Positions 46,481-55,870 of a DNA stretch of 64,000 nucleotides are shown one piece after another. Source of the stretch: an uncultured Pseudohongiella sp. (GTDB taxonomy: Bacteria > Pseudomonadota > Gammaproteobacteria > Pseudomonadales > Pseudohongiellaceae); contig OX638323.1 in NCBI GenBank assembly GCA_951812715.1, forward strand, positions 3,080,577-3,144,576. Direction: 5' to 3'. Position 1 is the first letter of the stretch. Each line of letters begins with the position of its first letter. The position numbers and the translations under genes are program-made. The notes below the pieces were generated by a model, which was given only the letters and a program-made list of their open reading frames with translations, searched no databases and was not told the origin of the DNA.

Positions 46481-47053
46481 TCAGGTTGCCGTATGTAAAA
46501 TGCGCATGGCTTCTTCCCAGTCGCCCGCTATCGCGCCGGGCAGCACCGAGATTGCATCCGCGATTCTGCTTTCGATGATTTCCGCTTCGAGCGTCGGCGG
46601 GTTGCCAAGTACATAGTTGGTTACCAGGGATTTGTGTCCCGGATGGCCGACGCCGATGCGAAGGCGCCGGAAATCCCGGCTGCCGCCGAGGGAATCGATA
46701 ATGCCGCGCAAGCCGTTGTGTCCGCCATGGCCGCCGCCGGCCTTGAAGCGTATGGCGCCGACTTCGAGATCAATCTCGTCGTAGGCAACCAGCATTTGCC
46801 CGGGTTCAATCCGATAGAAATTGCACATGGCGGCCACCGAGCGGCCGCTCAGGTTCATGAAAGCGGTTGGCCAGAGCAGCCGAACCTGGCGCCCAGCGAT
46901 GCTGATCGCGCCGGTCTCGCCGAAGAACTTGGCTTGGGCGCGCAACTCCCCGCCATGCTCGGCGCAAAGCCGGCGCAGGAACCATAGCCCGGCATTGTGG
47001 CGGTTGCCGGCGTACGCGGGCCCCGGATTGCCGAGGCCCACAATCAGTTGCAA
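46481..47053 (-). CDS. pth: Peptidyl-tRNA hydrolase
   Basis: A 190-residue protein. [23 protein letters not shown] contains the Asn and catalytic His of Pth; later motifs are [21 protein letters not shown] and [11 protein letters not shown]. It releases tRNA from peptidyl-tRNAs that drop off the ribosome. It lies 14 bp after rplY. Confidence 0.95.
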   Translation of the reverse strand: MQLIVGLGNPGPAYAGNRHNAGLWFLRRLCAEHGGELRAQAKFFGETGAISIAGRQVRLLWPTAFMNLSGRSVAAMCNFYRIEPGQMLVAYDEIDLEVGAIRFKAGGGHGGHNGLRGIIDSLGGSRDFRRLRIGVGHPGHKSLVTNYVLGNPPTLEAEIIESRIADAISVLPGAIAGDWEEAMRILHTAT

Positions 47054-47067
47054 GGAATCGTGCGCGA

Positions 47068-47736
47068 TCAGGAGGTTTCTTCCGACTCGCCTTCACCTTC
47101 GTCTTCAACGCCTTCCAGTTCAGCTTCCACTTCGTCGGCGTCGGCGCCGCCACGCGGAGGTTGCACCGTGGATACGGACAGATCGCCGTCGCGGCCATGA
47201 CTTAAAGCGACACTGGTCACGCCTGCGGGCAGCGTGACGTCGGACAGATGCACCGATTCGCCGATGTCGATGTCCAGCATGTCGACTTCGATGTATTCGG
47301 GCAAGTCCTTGGGCAGGCAAGTGACCTCGATTTCCGTCATGGTCTTGAGAATGCGGCCGCCACCTGTCTTCACGCCCTGGCACTTTTCCTCATTAACGAA
47401 ATGCAATGGCACGCGAACGTGAATCGCATGGCCTTCGCTGACGCGCAGGAAATCCGCATGCAGAATGATCCGTTTCGCCGGATGGCGCTGCAAATCCTTG
47501 ATTACCGCGAGTTCCTTCTTCTTGCCCACGTTCAGGGTAATTATATGGGCGAAGAAGGCCTCGTTTTCCGATGCATGCATAATGCTGTCGTGGTCGATAG
47601 TGAGCGGCAAGGGCTCTTTTTCCGCGCCATAAAGCACGGCAGGAATGGCATTGTGCAATCGACGCAGGCGGCGGCTCGCACCTTTCCCCAGGTCGGTTCG
47701 CACCGATACATCCAGTTCAAATACAGGCGTTGACAT
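47068..47736 (-). CDS. rplY: Large ribosomal subunit protein bL25 (CTC form)
   Basis: A 222-residue protein. ATG 47736 is preceded by AGGAG at good spacing; the longer frame to 47778 has no such site. The N-terminal 5S-rRNA-binding part has GKGASRRLRRLHNAIPAVLYG, followed by a CTC-type beta domain (LPKDLPEYIEVDMLDIDIGESVHLSD) and an acidic C-terminal tail rich in Glu/Gly. Longer than the about 94-residue E. coli L25, as in Pseudomonas. Confidence 0.93.
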   Translation of the reverse strand: MSTPVFELDVSVRTDLGKGASRRLRRLHNAIPAVLYGAEKEPLPLTIDHDSIMHASENEAFFAHIITLNVGKKKELAVIKDLQRHPAKRIILHADFLRVSEGHAIHVRVPLHFVNEEKCQGVKTGGGRILKTMTEIEVTCLPKDLPEYIEVDMLDIDIGESVHLSDVTLPAGVTSVALSHGRDGDLSVSTVQPPRGGADADEVEAELEGVEDEGEGESEETS

Positions 47737-47880
47737 TTTCGTCTCCTGTTGCTGATGCAAAAAATCCCGGCGAGGCATGCGACCAGCCCTACCGGGGCGT
47801 ATGTCGCTGGTTTACGGAAATCCCGGTGCGATTCGCGACTAATCGCGCCAGGAATCTGCGGGCCCGCCCGGGCCGGCCCT

Positions 47881-48831
47881 TCAGGTATTGTCGAACATGG
47901 CGCTAATGGATTCTTCGTTACTGACCCGGCGGATCGATTCCGCCAGCAGCCGGGCCATGGACAATTGCCGGATGCGTTTGCAGTCTTTTGCTTCCCGGCG
48001 CAACGGGATGGTGTCGGTAACCACCAGTGCGTCCAGGCTGGAATCGGCCACGTTCTCGATGGCGTTGCCTGACAGCACGGGGTGCGTGCAATAGGCTACC
48101 ACCAATTGGGCGCCGGCCTCTTTCAGGGCGTCGGCGGCCTTGCAGATCGTGCCGGCGGTGTCGACGAGGTCGTCGACGATCAGACAGGTGCGGCCGTCCA
48201 CATCGCCGATGATATGCATGACTTGGGCTTCATTCATCGATGGCCGCCGCTTGTCGATGATTGCCAGGTCCACATCGAGTTGCTTGGCTACCGCCCGTGC
48301 CCGCACCACGCCGCCGATGTCTGGCGAAACCACCATCAGATTGCCGTAGTTCTGGCGTTCGATTTCATCGGTGAGCACGGGCGAACCGTAAACGTTGTCC
48401 ACCGGGATACTGAAGAATCCCTGAATCTGTTCGGCGTGAAGGTCCACCGTGAGCACCCGGTCCACGCCGACCGCGCTGATCATGTCGGCGACCACCTTGG
48501 CGCTGATGGCGACCCGCGCCGAACGCACGCGGCGATCCTGACGGGCATAGCCGAAATAGGGGATCACCGCGGTGATGCGATTGGCGGAAGCGCGGTGCAA
48601 GGCGTCCGCGATCAGCAGCAATTCCAGAATATTGTCATTGGTGGGCGAGCAGGTGGGCTGGATGATGAAAACGTCCTTGCCGCGGACGTTTTCGTTCAAT
48701 TCGACCGAAATTTCGCCGTCACTGAATTTGCCGATGCTGGCATTGCCAAGCGGCACGCCGATATATCGGGCAATGCGATCCGCCAATTGCGGATTGGCGT
48801 TGCCGCTGAACACCATGAGATTAGTAGCCAC
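47881..48831 (-). CDS. prs: Ribose-phosphate pyrophosphokinase
   Basis: A 316-residue enzyme that makes PRPP from ribose 5-phosphate and ATP. I chose GTG 48831, since it gives [11 protein letters not shown], which aligns with the usual N-terminus, and AGGCGA lies before it. The frame itself is open to 48885. Motifs: [39 protein letters not shown], and the PRPP loop [11 protein letters not shown]. Ends [13 protein letters not shown], as in family members. It follows the tRNA-Gln gene in the same direction. Confidence 0.93.
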   Translation of the reverse strand: MATNLMVFSGNANPQLADRIARYIGVPLGNASIGKFSDGEISVELNENVRGKDVFIIQPTCSPTNDNILELLLIADALHRASANRITAVIPYFGYARQDRRVRSARVAISAKVVADMISAVGVDRVLTVDLHAEQIQGFFSIPVDNVYGSPVLTDEIERQNYGNLMVVSPDIGGVVRARAVAKQLDVDLAIIDKRRPSMNEAQVMHIIGDVDGRTCLIVDDLVDTAGTICKAADALKEAGAQLVVAYCTHPVLSGNAIENVADSSLDALVVTDTIPLRREAKDCKRIRQLSMARLLAESIRRVSNEESISAMFDNT

Positions 48832-48950
48832 GGTTACTGATTCGCCTGTAGGAGTAGAATTGGAAGGTTCCTTCGCTCTCGGCAATTTTCAAGCCGCGCT
48901 TGAAAAGTCGCCTTGCGCATGGGCCAAATTTTCAGGCCAGCTTTAAAATT

Positions 48951-49025
48951 TGGCTGGGGTGGCTGGACTCGAACCAACGAATGCAAGGATCAAAACCTTG
49001 TGCCTTACCACTTGGCGACACCCCA
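48951..49025 (-). tRNA. tRNA-Gln (anticodon TTG)
   Basis: The reverse strand gives a full cloverleaf. The acceptor stem TGGGGTG pairs with CACCCCA, then discriminator G and an encoded CCA. The D-arm is GCCAAGTGGTAAGGC, the anticodon stem-loop is CAAGGTTTTGATCCTTG with TTG in the loop, and the T-arm contains GGTTCGAGTCC. It is placed between ispE and prs, as in Pseudomonas. Confidence 0.96.
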
Positions 49026-49152
49026 ATGAACGAATTTTACCAGTTTCGGTACCCAGTCGCTTTCTGTTGGATCGCGCACGCTTTCCCTGACGCGACACAG
49101 ATGGTTTCGCCGACCCCCCAGCGCCGCCAGTCCAGCCTTCAGCCCCTGCATC

Positions 49153-49375
49153 CTTGTCGGATCGTTCGACTCTCGAAAAGCCGCGCTTTTCGTCGATTAC
49201 GCCGACCGAGTCTCACCCAAGCGTTGCTCGGTGGCGCTCGGTTCGCGCATGAAGCTGTGCTTCGTACACGCTTGCCCTCGGCCTTGGCGAGTCGTTCGGC
49301 CCTCAAGAAGCGTTGCTTCCTGTCGGCTGCGCCGACCGATCCTTGCCCGCGACCACGTGCGCCATGCGATTTATG
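49153..49375. repeat. Two copies of a hairpin-containing repeat
   Basis: Copy a (about 49153-49240): ATCGTTCGA, then the hairpin GAAAAGC-CGC-GCTTTTC, then GCCGACCGA and CACCC. Copy b (about 49290-49375): GTCGTTCGG, then GAAGC-GTT-GCTTC, then GTCGGC-TGC-GCCGAC, CGATCC and TTGCCCGCGAC. A third copy is at 53294-53370. Stems are kept while their sequence changes. Copy b overlaps the last ~20 codons of ispE. Confidence 0.5.
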
Positions 49376-50256
49376 CCCCGTGCGGTGAAGCCGTTCCAGC
49401 CGACGGGCAGGCCGGGTAGTAACTCTTCGCCTTCGGCCTCGTCCGTCAGCGGAATGAACACGCTGGCGCCCGTGCCGGACATGCGCGCTTCGCCGAAACG
49501 GCCCAGCCAGACCAAGGCCTCATCCACCGCCGGGTACAGCCGGCGGGTAACCGGTTCACAATCGTTGCGGCATCGGCCCGCGACAAAGTCGGCAATTTTG
49601 ATCTTTACGGAGTTTCGTGTCAAATTTCCATCGCCGAAAACTGCCGCCGTCGACACCTGACAGGGCGGTGTTATCACCAGAAACCATTGTTCTGGCAAAT
49701 CCACCGGCGTGAGAATTTCCCCGATGCCTTCGCCCCAGGCGCTGCGGCCGCGGATGAATACCGGCACGTCGGCGCCGAGCCCGATTCCGATCCGGCATAG
49801 TTCGTCCGCGGACAACCCCAGTTCCCAAAGATCGTTCAGCGCCAGCAAGGTGATGGCGGCATTGGCGCTGCCGCCGCCAAGTCCGCCGCCGGCGGGCAGC
49901 AGTTTTTCGAGTGTAATCGATGCGCCGGCATTGCAGCCGGATACGCGGGCGAGTTCGGCGGCGGCGCGCAGGATCAGGTTTTCCTGCATCGGCAGGGCCG
50001 CGCTTAGGTGGGTGTCCCGTGAATTTGCGTTCCCTGAATTTGCGGAATTCGGGTGGGTGTCCCATGGATTTTTGGGGTGGGTGTCTCGGATGTGCAGCGA
50101 GAGAACTCCGCCTTGCTGGGTCGCGAAGCGCAGCCGGTCGCCGTAATCGAGCAACTGGAACAATGTCTGCAACTCGTGATAGCCATCGGCGCGGCGGCCG
50201 GTGACATGCAGGAACAGGTTGAGCTTGGCGGGCGCCAGCAGGCTGAGCGTGGTCAT
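49303..50256 (-). CDS. ispE: 4-diphosphocytidyl-2-C-methyl-D-erythritol kinase
   Basis: A 317-residue GHMP kinase of the MEP isoprenoid pathway. APAKLNLFLHVTGRRADGYHEL is the N-terminal signature, and LPAGGGLGGGSANAAITLL is the ATP loop. Residues about 58-88 (DTHPKNPWDTHPN, then SRDTHLSAALP) are an in-frame insertion made of the TGGGTGTCCCAT repeat family; normal IspE has only a short loop there. The last residues (AGKDRSAQPTGSNAS) are encoded by another repeat. It overlaps nothing but directly follows lolB (stop 50253, ATG at 50256, ATGA overlap), so the two are coupled. Confidence 0.92.
   Translation of the reverse strand: MTTLSLLAPAKLNLFLHVTGRRADGYHELQTLFQLLDYGDRLRFATQQGGVLSLHIRDTHPKNPWDTHPNSANSGNANSRDTHLSAALPMQENLILRAAAELARVSGCNAGASITLEKLLPAGGGLGGGSANAAITLLALNDLWELGLSADELCRIGIGLGADVPVFIRGRSAWGEGIGEILTPVDLPEQWFLVITPPCQVSTAAVFGDGNLTRNSVKIKIADFVAGRCRNDCEPVTRRLYPAVDEALVWLGRFGEARMSGTGASVFIPLTDEAEGEELLPGLPVGWNGFTARGINRMAHVVAGKDRSAQPTGSNAS
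49993..50093. repeat. TGGGTGTCCCAT-family repeat inside ispE
   Basis: Three GTGGGTGTC cores occur (GGGTGTCCCGTG, GGGTGTCCCATGG, GGGTGTCTCGG), separated by AT-richer spacers with GAATTTGCG/GAATTTGCGG. It adds about 31 codons without breaking the frame. Related to the arrays at 50852 and 32482. Confidence 0.65.
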
Positions 50257-50870
50257 TCTTCCGCGCCGAGGGTCCAGCGCAGCCCGACGAAACGCAGGCG
50301 GACATCGTCGGCGGAACGGACCACTACGATCTCGCCCGGCAGGCTTAGTTCGCCATATTGCCGCGGGTCGGGATAACTGATCGACCAGCCGTGTTGCGAA
50401 ATTTTGCGCAACTGATCGCGTTCATTAAAACGCAGGTCGGCCTCCCCGCGCGGCGCGGGCAGGCCGCGAATCCAGTATTCGAGATGCGATACCGGCAGTT
50501 CATAGCCGAGTTGCTGAAGGATCAGGTCTTCCGGCGTGTCAGCCGTCAGCACGTCGCCACCGGATTCAAGGCTGACGCCTTCAGGATCGCCGCTTATGCG
50601 CGTGTTGCCGGCATTGAAGGAACCCCACAGGCGGATGTTGTAGCCGCGGTCCTTCTGCTGCCACAAGATGCGCGGCGTATGAGATTCGTTGTCGTAGCGC
50701 ACGTTCACGCGCCCGCGAAACTGCCATTCGTCCAGAGCTTCAAGACTCTCGCGCTGTCGCGTCCAGTCGCCGGTTTCCAGCGCCGGCGGGGCGCTGGCGC
50801 AGGCGGCAAGCAAGGCCAGCGAGGCGGCGCCCGCGATTCGCAAGCCGCGCGCCAAACCGGTCGGTGTCAT
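50253..50870 (-). CDS. lolB: Outer membrane lipoprotein insertion factor LolB
   Basis: A 205-residue lipoprotein. Signal peptide with lipobox LLAACAS. Mature part has LEALDEWQFRGRVNVRYD, then RLWGSFNAGNTRISGD, then YWIRGLPAP and DGWSISY-like QHGWSISYPD, typical LolB features. It accepts lipoproteins from LolA and inserts them into the outer membrane. The ATG at 50870 lies inside the first unit of a 39-bp repeat array. The open frame continues upstream through the repeats to 51497 but that part is low-complexity and rejected. Confidence 0.9.
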   Translation of the reverse strand: MTPTGLARGLRIAGAASLALLAACASAPPALETGDWTRQRESLEALDEWQFRGRVNVRYDNESHTPRILWQQKDRGYNIRLWGSFNAGNTRISGDPEGVSLESGGDVLTADTPEDLILQQLGYELPVSHLEYWIRGLPAPRGEADLRFNERDQLRKISQHGWSISYPDPRQYGELSLPGEIVVVRSADDVRLRFVGLRWTLGAEE

Positions 50871-51162
50871 GGGTTTCCCATGAAATGGCCCCAAACCGGT
50901 CGGTGTCATGGGTGTCCCATGAAATGGCCCCAAATCGGTCGGTGTCATGGGTGTCCCATGAAATGGCCCCAAACCGGTCGGTGTCATGGGTGTCCCATGA
51001 AATGGCCCCAAATCGGTCGGTGTCATGGGTGTCCCATGAAATGGCCCCAAACCGGTCGGCGTCTTGAGTGTCCCATGACATGATAGCGTCCCTGGAGTCC
51101 TATGAAACGTTCGCCAGTGACGCGCCGAACCGATCGGCGCCATGGGTGTCCCATGAAATGCG
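50852..51162. repeat. 39-bp tandem repeat array at the lolB start
   Basis: Five full units and a diverged sixth (50852-51085) start CCAAACCGGTCGGTGTCATG and continue GGTGTCCCATGAAATGGCC, with C/T variation at position 6. A lone unit lies at about 51124-51162. The period is 39 bp (13 codons), so all frames on both strands that lack stops stay open, creating spurious ORFs. No spacers, so not CRISPR. Each unit includes the ATGACACCGAC of the lolB start, which suggests expansion from that site. Confidence 0.85.
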
Positions 51163-51258
51163 CCATGAAATGCGCAAATCAGCCGAGCGCAAAGCCGCGG
51201 AATCATGGAGCGGCCGTTTATCTCGGATTGGTGCATGGGCGGCGCCCGGGGTCGGGGA

Positions 51259-53010
51259 TCATGGGTGGCCTTTGAGCCGCTCCATGGTAGGCAGGACGTA
51301 TTCGCTTTCCGGATTTTCGGCCAGCGCTTCCGCCCAGATCTGTTCTGCTTCGGTACGCCGGTCAAGCACCCAGAGCACCTCGCCGAGGTGAGCGGCAACT
51401 TCGTGATCGGGGAAGACCGCATAGGCGCGGCGCAGGTTTTCCAGCGCTTGATCGAGGATTCCCAGTTTGTATTGCGCCCAGCCGAGGCTGTCGACAATGG
51501 CCGGATCGTCGGGTTCCAGTTCGATGGCGCGTTCGATCAATTCCAGCGCTTCTTGGTAGCGATCCGTGCGGTCCGCGAGCATGTAGCCCAGATGGTTGAG
51601 CGCCCGGGCGTTGTCCGGTTGCAGGCGGATGATGCGTTGCAGATCCGCCTCCGAACTGGCCATGTCTCCGGCCGAATCGTTCACGAAAACCCGGGCAAAC
51701 AACAGTTCGGCATGGTTTGGATAGCGGTTCAGCGAACGGTCCAGCAATTCCCGGGCGTGATCGGCATTGCCTTCCTGCAGCAATATCGCCGATTCCATGG
51801 TGATGAACTGGATTTCCAGTCTGCTGCTGCCGCGCGAGAGTTGCGCCAGCCAGTCATGCGCTGCTTCGAACTGCCCTAGCTGGATCGCGAGCCGCGTGGC
51901 CTGCTGCTGCGCCGGCAGAAAATTCTCCACGCCCTGGCGCACCTGCCGGAAATATTCGATCGCCGTTTCGATATTGCCGAGTTGCTGGTTGGCGAAGCCC
52001 AGGTAGAAATGGCTATCGTCTTCATTTTGCCGCGCCGCCAGCATTTGTTCGAATATGCCGATAGCGGATTCGTAGTTTTCCATTTCCAGGTCAAGCAGGC
52101 CGGTGGAAAGCAGGGTATCCCAATCTCCCGGCGCCTGGGCGAGCATGATTGTGAATTGTTCTCGCGCCGCTGCCAGTTCCCGCTGCCGTAGTAGCAGTCG
52201 CGCATAGGTCAGGCGCAGTCCGCGATCTTGTGGAAACTGTTCCACTCCCGACCGTAGCGCCGCCAGCGCATCCTCGCTCTGGTTCAGTCTCTGATAGAGC
52301 TGAGCTTGTAGCCGCACCAGGTCAGGGGTCAGCTCGTCGCTATCCCGCATTTGCCCGAACTCCGCCAGCGCCGCTTTGAAGTTCTGATTCTGGGCGAGCA
52401 ATTGCACCAGGGTGATGCGGATGGAACTGTTTCCCGGATACCGCTGCCGGAGTGACCGAAGTCCGGCGATCAACTCGTCGCGGGTCGTATTGTCCAGGCC
52501 GTCGGCGACCGAGGCCAGAATACTGAATTCGAAATTGCCGCCGGTCTCAAGTACCTGCTCCATATGCGACAGCGCCTGATTCGGCCGGCCTGCCTCGAGC
52601 AACTGGAATGCGAGCAGTAGATGCGGTTCGGGATTGTCCGGCGCGGCCTGAGCCCAAAGCAGACCGAGTTCCAGCAAGCGCCGGCCATTGCCGATGGCCG
52701 AAGAAAACTGTACGGCGCGTTCGATGATGCCGGTATCACTGGTTTCCGTCGCGAGTTCGAAATATATGTCGGCAGCCTGTTCAAGATCGCCACGCTGCGC
52801 GCTCAATTCACCGATGATCGCCTGGAATAACTGGTCGGCAGTGAAATTTCCGTATTCGATGGCGGTCGGCGACGCTGTTTCCGCCGGGTCTTGCGAGGGA
52901 GTCTCGACGGCCAGAGATTCCGCCAGGCGAGTCCCGGTTTCCGAGGCGCAAGCAGCCAGCAGCACGATCGCGCCAGCGGGCAGATAAACACGCAGCTTCG
53001 AAACTCTCAT
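51259..53010 (-). CDS. TPR-repeat lipoprotein
   Basis: A 583-residue protein. Lipoprotein signal (IVLLAACAS). Multiple tetratricopeptide repeats fill the rest, for example ALNHLGYMLADRTDRYQEALELIERAIELEPDDPAIVDSLGWAQYKLG near the C-terminus (about 470-520), read here as separate TPR units. It is the equivalent of the TPR protein beside lolB and opposite hemA in Pseudomonas. TPRs bind proteins, so a scaffold role in the cell envelope is likely. Confidence 0.85.
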   Translation of the reverse strand: MRVSKLRVYLPAGAIVLLAACASETGTRLAESLAVETPSQDPAETASPTAIEYGNFTADQLFQAIIGELSAQRGDLEQAADIYFELATETSDTGIIERAVQFSSAIGNGRRLLELGLLWAQAAPDNPEPHLLLAFQLLEAGRPNQALSHMEQVLETGGNFEFSILASVADGLDNTTRDELIAGLRSLRQRYPGNSSIRITLVQLLAQNQNFKAALAEFGQMRDSDELTPDLVRLQAQLYQRLNQSEDALAALRSGVEQFPQDRGLRLTYARLLLRQRELAAAREQFTIMLAQAPGDWDTLLSTGLLDLEMENYESAIGIFEQMLAARQNEDDSHFYLGFANQQLGNIETAIEYFRQVRQGVENFLPAQQQATRLAIQLGQFEAAHDWLAQLSRGSSRLEIQFITMESAILLQEGNADHARELLDRSLNRYPNHAELLFARVFVNDSAGDMASSEADLQRIIRLQPDNARALNHLGYMLADRTDRYQEALELIERAIELEPDDPAIVDSLGWAQYKLGILDQALENLRRAYAVFPDHEVAAHLGEVLWVLDRRTEAEQIWAEALAENPESEYVLPTMERLKGHP

Positions 53011-53459
53011 CGGCGATTCCGAGTTAAAAATGGAAGTATAACAATGTCTGAACTAAGTGGCTTCGAGCGCGGCCGCGCGGGGGAGCGACTGTAAACTTGA
53101 TCTCGCCTCGGAGGCTCAAATCGGATCATCGCTGAGCGGCTACCGGTAGATTGAGTGCATGCCTTCCTTGGCGCGGTTTCCTTGAATTCGCCAATCTTCG
53201 GCCGCGCCGCCCAGCCGCCGGGCATAGCTCGGCATCGATTGAACTTCGCTCGAAGCTGACGCGCCGAAACGCTTGTGTTCAACCGCGGCAAGTCGTTCGA
53301 ACTTTCAAAAGCTCCGCTATTTATCGGCCGCGCCGGCCGACCCTCGCCCACGACGTGCACAAGCGATTCTCCTCAAGGCCATTTACATCGTCCCTAACCT
53401 ACGGGCCAATATGGCTAGTCTGGTATATTGGGCATTTCTGGCGCATTCCCGGACTCGCG
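53011..53459. other. Divergent TPR/hemA intergenic region with repeat copy
   Basis: About 450 bp without a supported gene. It contains the third copy (53294-53370) of the hairpin repeat seen near ispE: GTCGTTCGA, AAAAGC-TCC-GC, then TCGGCC.CGCCGGCCGA and CCTCGCCCACGAC. The hemA promoter must lie near 53400 (GGTATATTG), but I cannot define it. Confidence 0.4.
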
Positions 53460-54755
53460 ATGGAGCTGGCAGTAACAGGCATAAATCACGGCACCGCGAA
53501 CATTTCCTTGCGTGAACGGGTAGCCTTCCCTCCCGCCATTGTCACTGGCGCCCTGGAACAAGCAGCCGCGTTGCCTGACGTGAACGAGGTGGTCATCGTC
53601 TCGACCTGCAACCGGACCGAAGTGTATCTGGGTTTCGCCGAATCCGGCGTGGCGCCGGACCAAGGCCCGGCGCGGCAGCGACTGGCGTTGGAATGGCTGG
53701 CGCGATTTCATGGCATGAGCGGGGATGATCTGGCCCCGTCAAGTTATTTCCACTCAGGCGCCGAGGTAGTGCGACATTTGATGAAGGTCGCCGCGGGGCT
53801 TGATTCGATGGTGCTTGGCGAACCCCAGATCATGGGCCAGATAAAATCGGCCTTGGCGCTGTCGCGGGATTTGCAACTCGCGGGCGGGAATCTAGCTCAT
53901 GCCTTCGAAGCCGCTTTTACCGTCGCCAAGGAGGTGCGCACCGAAACCGCAATTGGCGCTAGCCCGGTTTCGGTGGCCTTCGCGGCGGTGACCCTGGCGG
54001 GCCGGATATTTTCCGATCTGGCGAGCCTGCGTGTGCTGCTGGTCGGCGCCGGGCGTACGATCGAACTCGCGGCCCGGCATCTTGCCGAAAAAAAAGTGCG
54101 CGGCATCGTCGTGGCCAATCGCACTCTGGATAATGCCTTGCAACTCGCAAGCCGGTTTTCCGGACAAGGCGCATTGCTGTCGGAATTGCCGGAACTGCTG
54201 CTGGACGCCGACATAGTGATTTCTTCCACGAGCAGCCAGTTGCCGATAATCGGCAAGGGCATGGTGGAACGGGCGATCCGCCAGCGCAAGCACCGGCCGA
54301 TGCTGCTGGTCGATCTGGCGGTGCCGCGGGATATCGAAGTACAGGTATGCGAAATCCCGGATGCCTACCTTTATGGTATCGATGACATCGGCAGCGTAAT
54401 CGAAGACAGTCACAACAGCCGCCGCGAGGCCGCGGTGCAAGCTGAGTCGATCATCGACCGGGGCATGGATAAATTTCTCGGACAGTTGCGTTCCCGCAAT
54501 GCGGTCGCTACCCTGCGCCGCCTGCGCGGCAAGGCGAACGCGATCCGGGAAATGGAACTGCGGCAGGCCCGGCGGGAGCTAGAGAAGGGCGGCGATGCCG
54601 GATCGGTGCTCGAATCTCTGGCCCGGGCGATCACCAACAAGCTGATCCATGCCCCCAGTGTGCGCATGAAGCAAGCCAGCGCCGAAGGCCGGGACGAGCT
54701 GTTGCACGTCACCCGGGAACTGTTCGAACTCGATGAGGATGCGTCGCGGGAGTGA
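53460..54755 (+). CDS. hemA: Glutamyl-tRNA reductase
   Basis: A 431-residue enzyme, first step of tetrapyrrole synthesis via the C5 pathway: glutamyl-tRNA to glutamate-1-semialdehyde with NADPH. ATG 53460 gives the conserved [10 protein letters not shown]; the frame runs open to 53151 without a homologous N-terminus. Catalytic Cys in [31 protein letters not shown] site [17 protein letters not shown], and C-terminal dimerisation helices. It is followed 20 bp later by prfA, as in many gammaproteobacteria. Confidence 0.94.
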   Translation: MELAVTGINHGTANISLRERVAFPPAIVTGALEQAAALPDVNEVVIVSTCNRTEVYLGFAESGVAPDQGPARQRLALEWLARFHGMSGDDLAPSSYFHSGAEVVRHLMKVAAGLDSMVLGEPQIMGQIKSALALSRDLQLAGGNLAHAFEAAFTVAKEVRTETAIGASPVSVAFAAVTLAGRIFSDLASLRVLLVGAGRTIELAARHLAEKKVRGIVVANRTLDNALQLASRFSGQGALLSELPELLLDADIVISSTSSQLPIIGKGMVERAIRQRKHRPMLLVDLAVPRDIEVQVCEIPDAYLYGIDDIGSVIEDSHNSRREAAVQAESIIDRGMDKFLGQLRSRNAVATLRRLRGKANAIREMELRQARRELEKGGDAGSVLESLARAITNKLIHAPSVRMKQASAEGRDELLHVTRELFELDEDASRE

Positions 54756-54775
54756 ACGCGTCGCGCGGTACAGCC

Positions 54776-55870
54776 ATGAAGGATTCCATTCGCCTGAAAC
54801 TCGATCGATTGCGGGAACGCTTCGAGGAACTCGAAGGCCTGCTCAGCGATGCCGGTGTAATCGCCAATCAGCAGCGCTTTCGCGATCTGTCGAAAGAGTA
54901 TGCCGAACTCGATGACGTGGTGCGCAGTTATGGCCGCTATCTGGCCGTGGACGGCGAAATGCGCGAGGCGGAGGAAATGCGCCGCGACACCGATCCGGAA
55001 ATCCGCGCCATGGCTGAGGAGGAACTCGCCGCCGCGGCGGGAGTATTGGCGCGGCTTGAGCTGGAATTGCAGCTATTGCTGCTGCCGCGGGACGAAAGGG
55101 ACAGTTGCGATATCTTTCTTGAAATCCGCGCCGGAACCGGCGGCGACGAAGCCGCGCTGTTCGCGGGCGATCTATGCCGCATGTACCAGCGCTATGCGGA
55201 ACTGCGGCAATGGCGCGCGGCGGTCATCAGCGAACGGCCGGGCGAACATGGCGGTTACAAGGAAGTCATCTTGCGCATCGAAGGCGGCGACGTGTACGAG
55301 AAGCTGAAATTCGAATCCGGCGCCCATCGCGTGCAGCGCGTGCCGGAAACCGAAGCCCAGGGCCGCATCCACACTTCCGCCTGCACCGTCGCGGTGCTGG
55401 CCGAGGCGGAAGAGATCGACGACATTGAACTGGATCGGAATGAGCTTCGCATTGATACCTACCGCGCCAGTGGCGCTGGCGGTCAGCATGTGAACAAGAC
55501 CGATTCAGCCATTCGCCTGACCCATCTGCCGACCGGCATTGTGGTGGAATGCCAGGACGAGCGCTCCCAGCACAAGAACAAGGCGCGGGCGATGTCCCTG
55601 CTGCAAGCCCGGCTGCTCGACAAGGCCAGGAAGGATCAGCAGCAGGAAGAGTCCGCCACGCGCCGCCGACTGGTCGGCAGCGGCGACCGCTCGGAAAAGA
55701 TCCGCACCTACAATTTCCCTCAAGGCCGGGTTACCGATCATCGCATCAAGTTGACTCTCTACAATTTGCCCGAAATCATGAATGGCGGTCTGGAGGCTGT
55801 TATTCAGCCCTTGTTGAACGAATATCAAGCCGATCTGCTGGCCGGGCTCGCCGACGAAACCGGCGCATGA
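54776..55870 (+). CDS. prfA: Peptide chain release factor 1
   Basis: A 364-residue protein. ATG 54776 gives [12 protein letters not shown], typical of RF1. GGQ motif in [22 protein letters not shown]. Anticodon-like region around [20 protein letters not shown]. It terminates translation at UAA and UAG. Its stop overlaps the prmC start (ATGA), so the factor and its methyltransferase are co-translated. Confidence 0.95.
   Translation: MKDSIRLKLDRLRERFEELEGLLSDAGVIANQQRFRDLSKEYAELDDVVRSYGRYLAVDGEMREAEEMRRDTDPEIRAMAEEELAAAAGVLARLELELQLLLLPRDERDSCDIFLEIRAGTGGDEAALFAGDLCRMYQRYAELRQWRAAVISERPGEHGGYKEVILRIEGGDVYEKLKFESGAHRVQRVPETEAQGRIHTSACTVAVLAEAEEIDDIELDRNELRIDTYRASGAGGQHVNKTDSAIRLTHLPTGIVVECQDERSQHKNKARAMSLLQARLLDKARKDQQQEESATRRRLVGSGDRSEKIRTYNFPQGRVTDHRIKLTLYNLPEIMNGGLEAVIQPLLNEYQADLLAGLADETGA

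Noticed and set aside
45478..46578. 366-codon plus-strand frame
   Set aside because: Antisense to ychF, which is complete.
50864..51081. Repeat-encoded frames with WVSHEMAPNRS or TDRFGAISWDTHD units
   Set aside because: They are by-products of a stop-free 39-bp repeat; no start signal, no family.
50852..51162. CRISPR array
   Set aside because: Units are directly adjacent with no unique spacers, and no cas gene is present.
50871..51497. Longer N-terminus of lolB
   Set aside because: Made of the 39-bp repeat and antisense to the 3' end of the TPR gene; the lipoprotein signal starts at 50870.
53151..53459. Longer N-terminus of hemA
   Set aside because: The segment has no similarity to glutamyl-tRNA reductase and contains a dispersed repeat; [10 protein letters not shown] at 53460 is the conserved start.
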